Virus record (IMG/VR): IMGVR_UViG_3300032229_000203
Coordinates: 1-20,468 of that record
Reading direction: 5' to 3' (one strand)
DNA: 20,468 nt
DNA from: a virus
Shown: in pieces, positions 19,702 to 20,468 of the stretch
Numbering within the stretch: the first letter of the stretch is position 1
Layout of the letters: the number at the start of each line of letters is the position of its first letter
The notes under the pieces: generated by a model
What the model saw: only the letters and a program-made list of their open reading frames with translations
Told to the model about the DNA's origin: nothing
Database searches by the model: none
Position numbers and translations under genes: made by a program

Positions 19702-20468
19702 TTTGCTTCTCCCCACTTGTTTACTATCTTTACATCTGCAATAAGAGGAACTGTAATCTCTGGTAGGTGAATACCTTCCATCGACACACGGATTGCTTCG
19801 GCTGTCTCTTCTGCTAGATCTTCACGAGCAACGGTAACCAATTCATCGTGGATAGTCAAAACGACATTCACATCTGGTTCATCAGTAAAACAAGAATGTG
19901 CTCTAACAATCGCTAATTTCATTAAATCTGCAGCAGATCCTTGAATTACTGTATTAAATGCCTGACGATCTGCTCGTGATTTAAGGCCTCGTTCATTGCT
20001 CTTTAACTCTGGTATGTAGCGACGGCGACCAAAGATAGTTTCTACATAAGGTATAGGAGCCTTGCCAGTTGCTTGACGGATCACCTTAGCCTTGTACTTA
20101 GAGATGTCATGGAACTGTGCCTCAAATCTAGTCAATAGATCCTTGGCATCTGTTACAGAACAACCGATGCTTTGTGCAATCTTCTCTGGACCAACTCCGT
20201 AAGCAATCGATAGAACCAATACCTTTCCAGCCTTGCGATCTACTCCCATGGTGTCACCGATAGTTGTGTAGATATCTCCACCAGTTCTGTAGTTCTCTAC
20301 CATAATTGGGTCACCTGAGAAGGATGCAATGATGCGTGGCTCAATCTGTGAGTAGTTAGCCACAATTAATTTATGTCCAGGTGGAGCAATAAATAGGTTA
20401 CGAATTAGTTTTCCGTACTCACCACTACTAGGGATGTTCTGTAGATTTGGGTCACTACTGGAGAAACG
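19698..20468 (-). CDS. polA: Family A DNA polymerase, C-terminal part, with motif A Asp changed to Asn
   Basis: The last 256 residues of a replicative DNA polymerase I-type enzyme; the start lies beyond the right edge. Visible landmarks: RFSSSDPNLQNIP at the window edge, motif A as VANYSQIEPR, the O-helix of motif B with R, K, L and YG at four-residue spacing (RKAGKVLVLSIAYG), DRQAFNTVIQGSAADLMKL, and motif C as IHDELV. In motif A the metal-binding Asp (E. coli D705) is Asn, codon AAC at 20357-20355. The position matching E. coli F762 is Leu, codon CTA at 20213-20211. The motif C Asp-Glu is intact. No frameshift is seen. It starts the visible leftward operon and is coupled to the zinc-ribbon gene by GTGA. 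Confidence 0.95.
   Translation of the reverse strand, partial: RFSSSDPNLQNIPSSGEYGKLIRNLFIAPPGHKLIVANYSQIEPRIIASFSGDPIMVENYRTGGDIYTTIGDTMGVDRKAGKVLVLSIAYGVGPEKIAQSIGCSVTDAKDLLTRFEAQFHDISKYKAKVIRQATGKAPIPYVETIFGRRRYIPELKSNERGLKSRADRQAFNTVIQGSAADLMKLAIVRAHSCFTDEPDVNVVLTIHDELVTVAREDLAEETAEAIRVSMEGIHLPEITVPLIADVKIVNKWGEAK

Noticed and set aside
1-20468. CRISPR array or CRISPR-Cas locus suggested by the Cas4-like protein
   Set aside because: No regularly spaced direct repeats and no other cas genes; the Cas4-like protein sits with RecA, RuvC-like and polymerase genes, as in many phages.
1-20468. tRNA or rRNA genes
   Set aside because: No T-loop/acceptor combinations of tRNA type or conserved rRNA segments found; GGTTCGAGTT at 14270 has no matching stem.
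17381-20468. Window as an ordinary host chromosome segment
   Set aside because: A phage-type polA-recA-WhiB-nuclease order with overlapping tiny genes and an integrase is not a normal chromosomal arrangement; an integrated prophage remains possible.

Overview
The window looks like part of the genome, or an integrated copy, of a temperate tailed phage of an actinobacterium. The evidence is a complete tyrosine integrase, a phage-type Family A DNA polymerase, a RecA-like recombinase, a WhiB-family protein (a family confined to Actinobacteria and their phages), a cobalamin-dependent ribonucleotide reductase, and many tiny overlapping genes without recognisable function. Base composition is moderate rather than GC-rich. 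A freshwater, streamlined actinobacterial host is therefore plausible, but that is inference.

Layout. Positions 1-2813 are transcribed rightward: the tail of an unknown gene, a strong terminator, a promoter/operator region made of tandem palindromes, the integrase, an exported lysozyme-like protein, and two small Cys-rich proteins. A bidirectional terminator at 2822-2849 separates this arm from everything else. The rest (2865-20468) is one long leftward block. Read in its own direction it begins with polA (cut by the window edge), then a zinc-ribbon protein, a RecA-like protein, a small CGC-x2-C protein, a small PD-(D/E)XK nuclease, WhiB, a Cas4-like Fe-S nuclease, an unknown coiled-coil protein, a secreted subtilase, a DUF6378-like protein, a RuvC-like resolvase and a SpoVS-like protein. 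Then comes a cassette of thirteen mostly short, low-complexity unknown genes (8893-13924). The block ends with a Cys-rich protein, an unknown 91-residue protein, a nucleotidyltransferase-fold protein, a degenerate HAD-fold protein, a two-domain protein that may have a TGT-like barrel, and the class II ribonucleotide reductase (nrdJ).

How the genes fit together. PolA, RecA-like, RuvC-like, Cas4-like and PD-(D/E)XK proteins form a replication-recombination module whose stops and starts overlap (TAATG, ATGA, GTGA), implying translational coupling. NrdJ supplies deoxynucleotides using host cobalamin. WhiB is a likely regulator. The integrase, with a probable autoregulatory operator, provides lysogeny.

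Most unusual points: a catalytic Asp-to-Asn change in polymerase motif A, a SpoVS homologue and a secreted subtilase inside a phage replication operon, a Cys-rich insert in the integrase catalytic domain, a possible TGT-like protein with altered Asp positions next to a HAD-fold protein lacking its nucleophile, and a DNA word reused in several reading frames in the left arm. No stretch longer than 300 bases lacks a gene. All identifications rest on reading motifs by eye; no database search was run.
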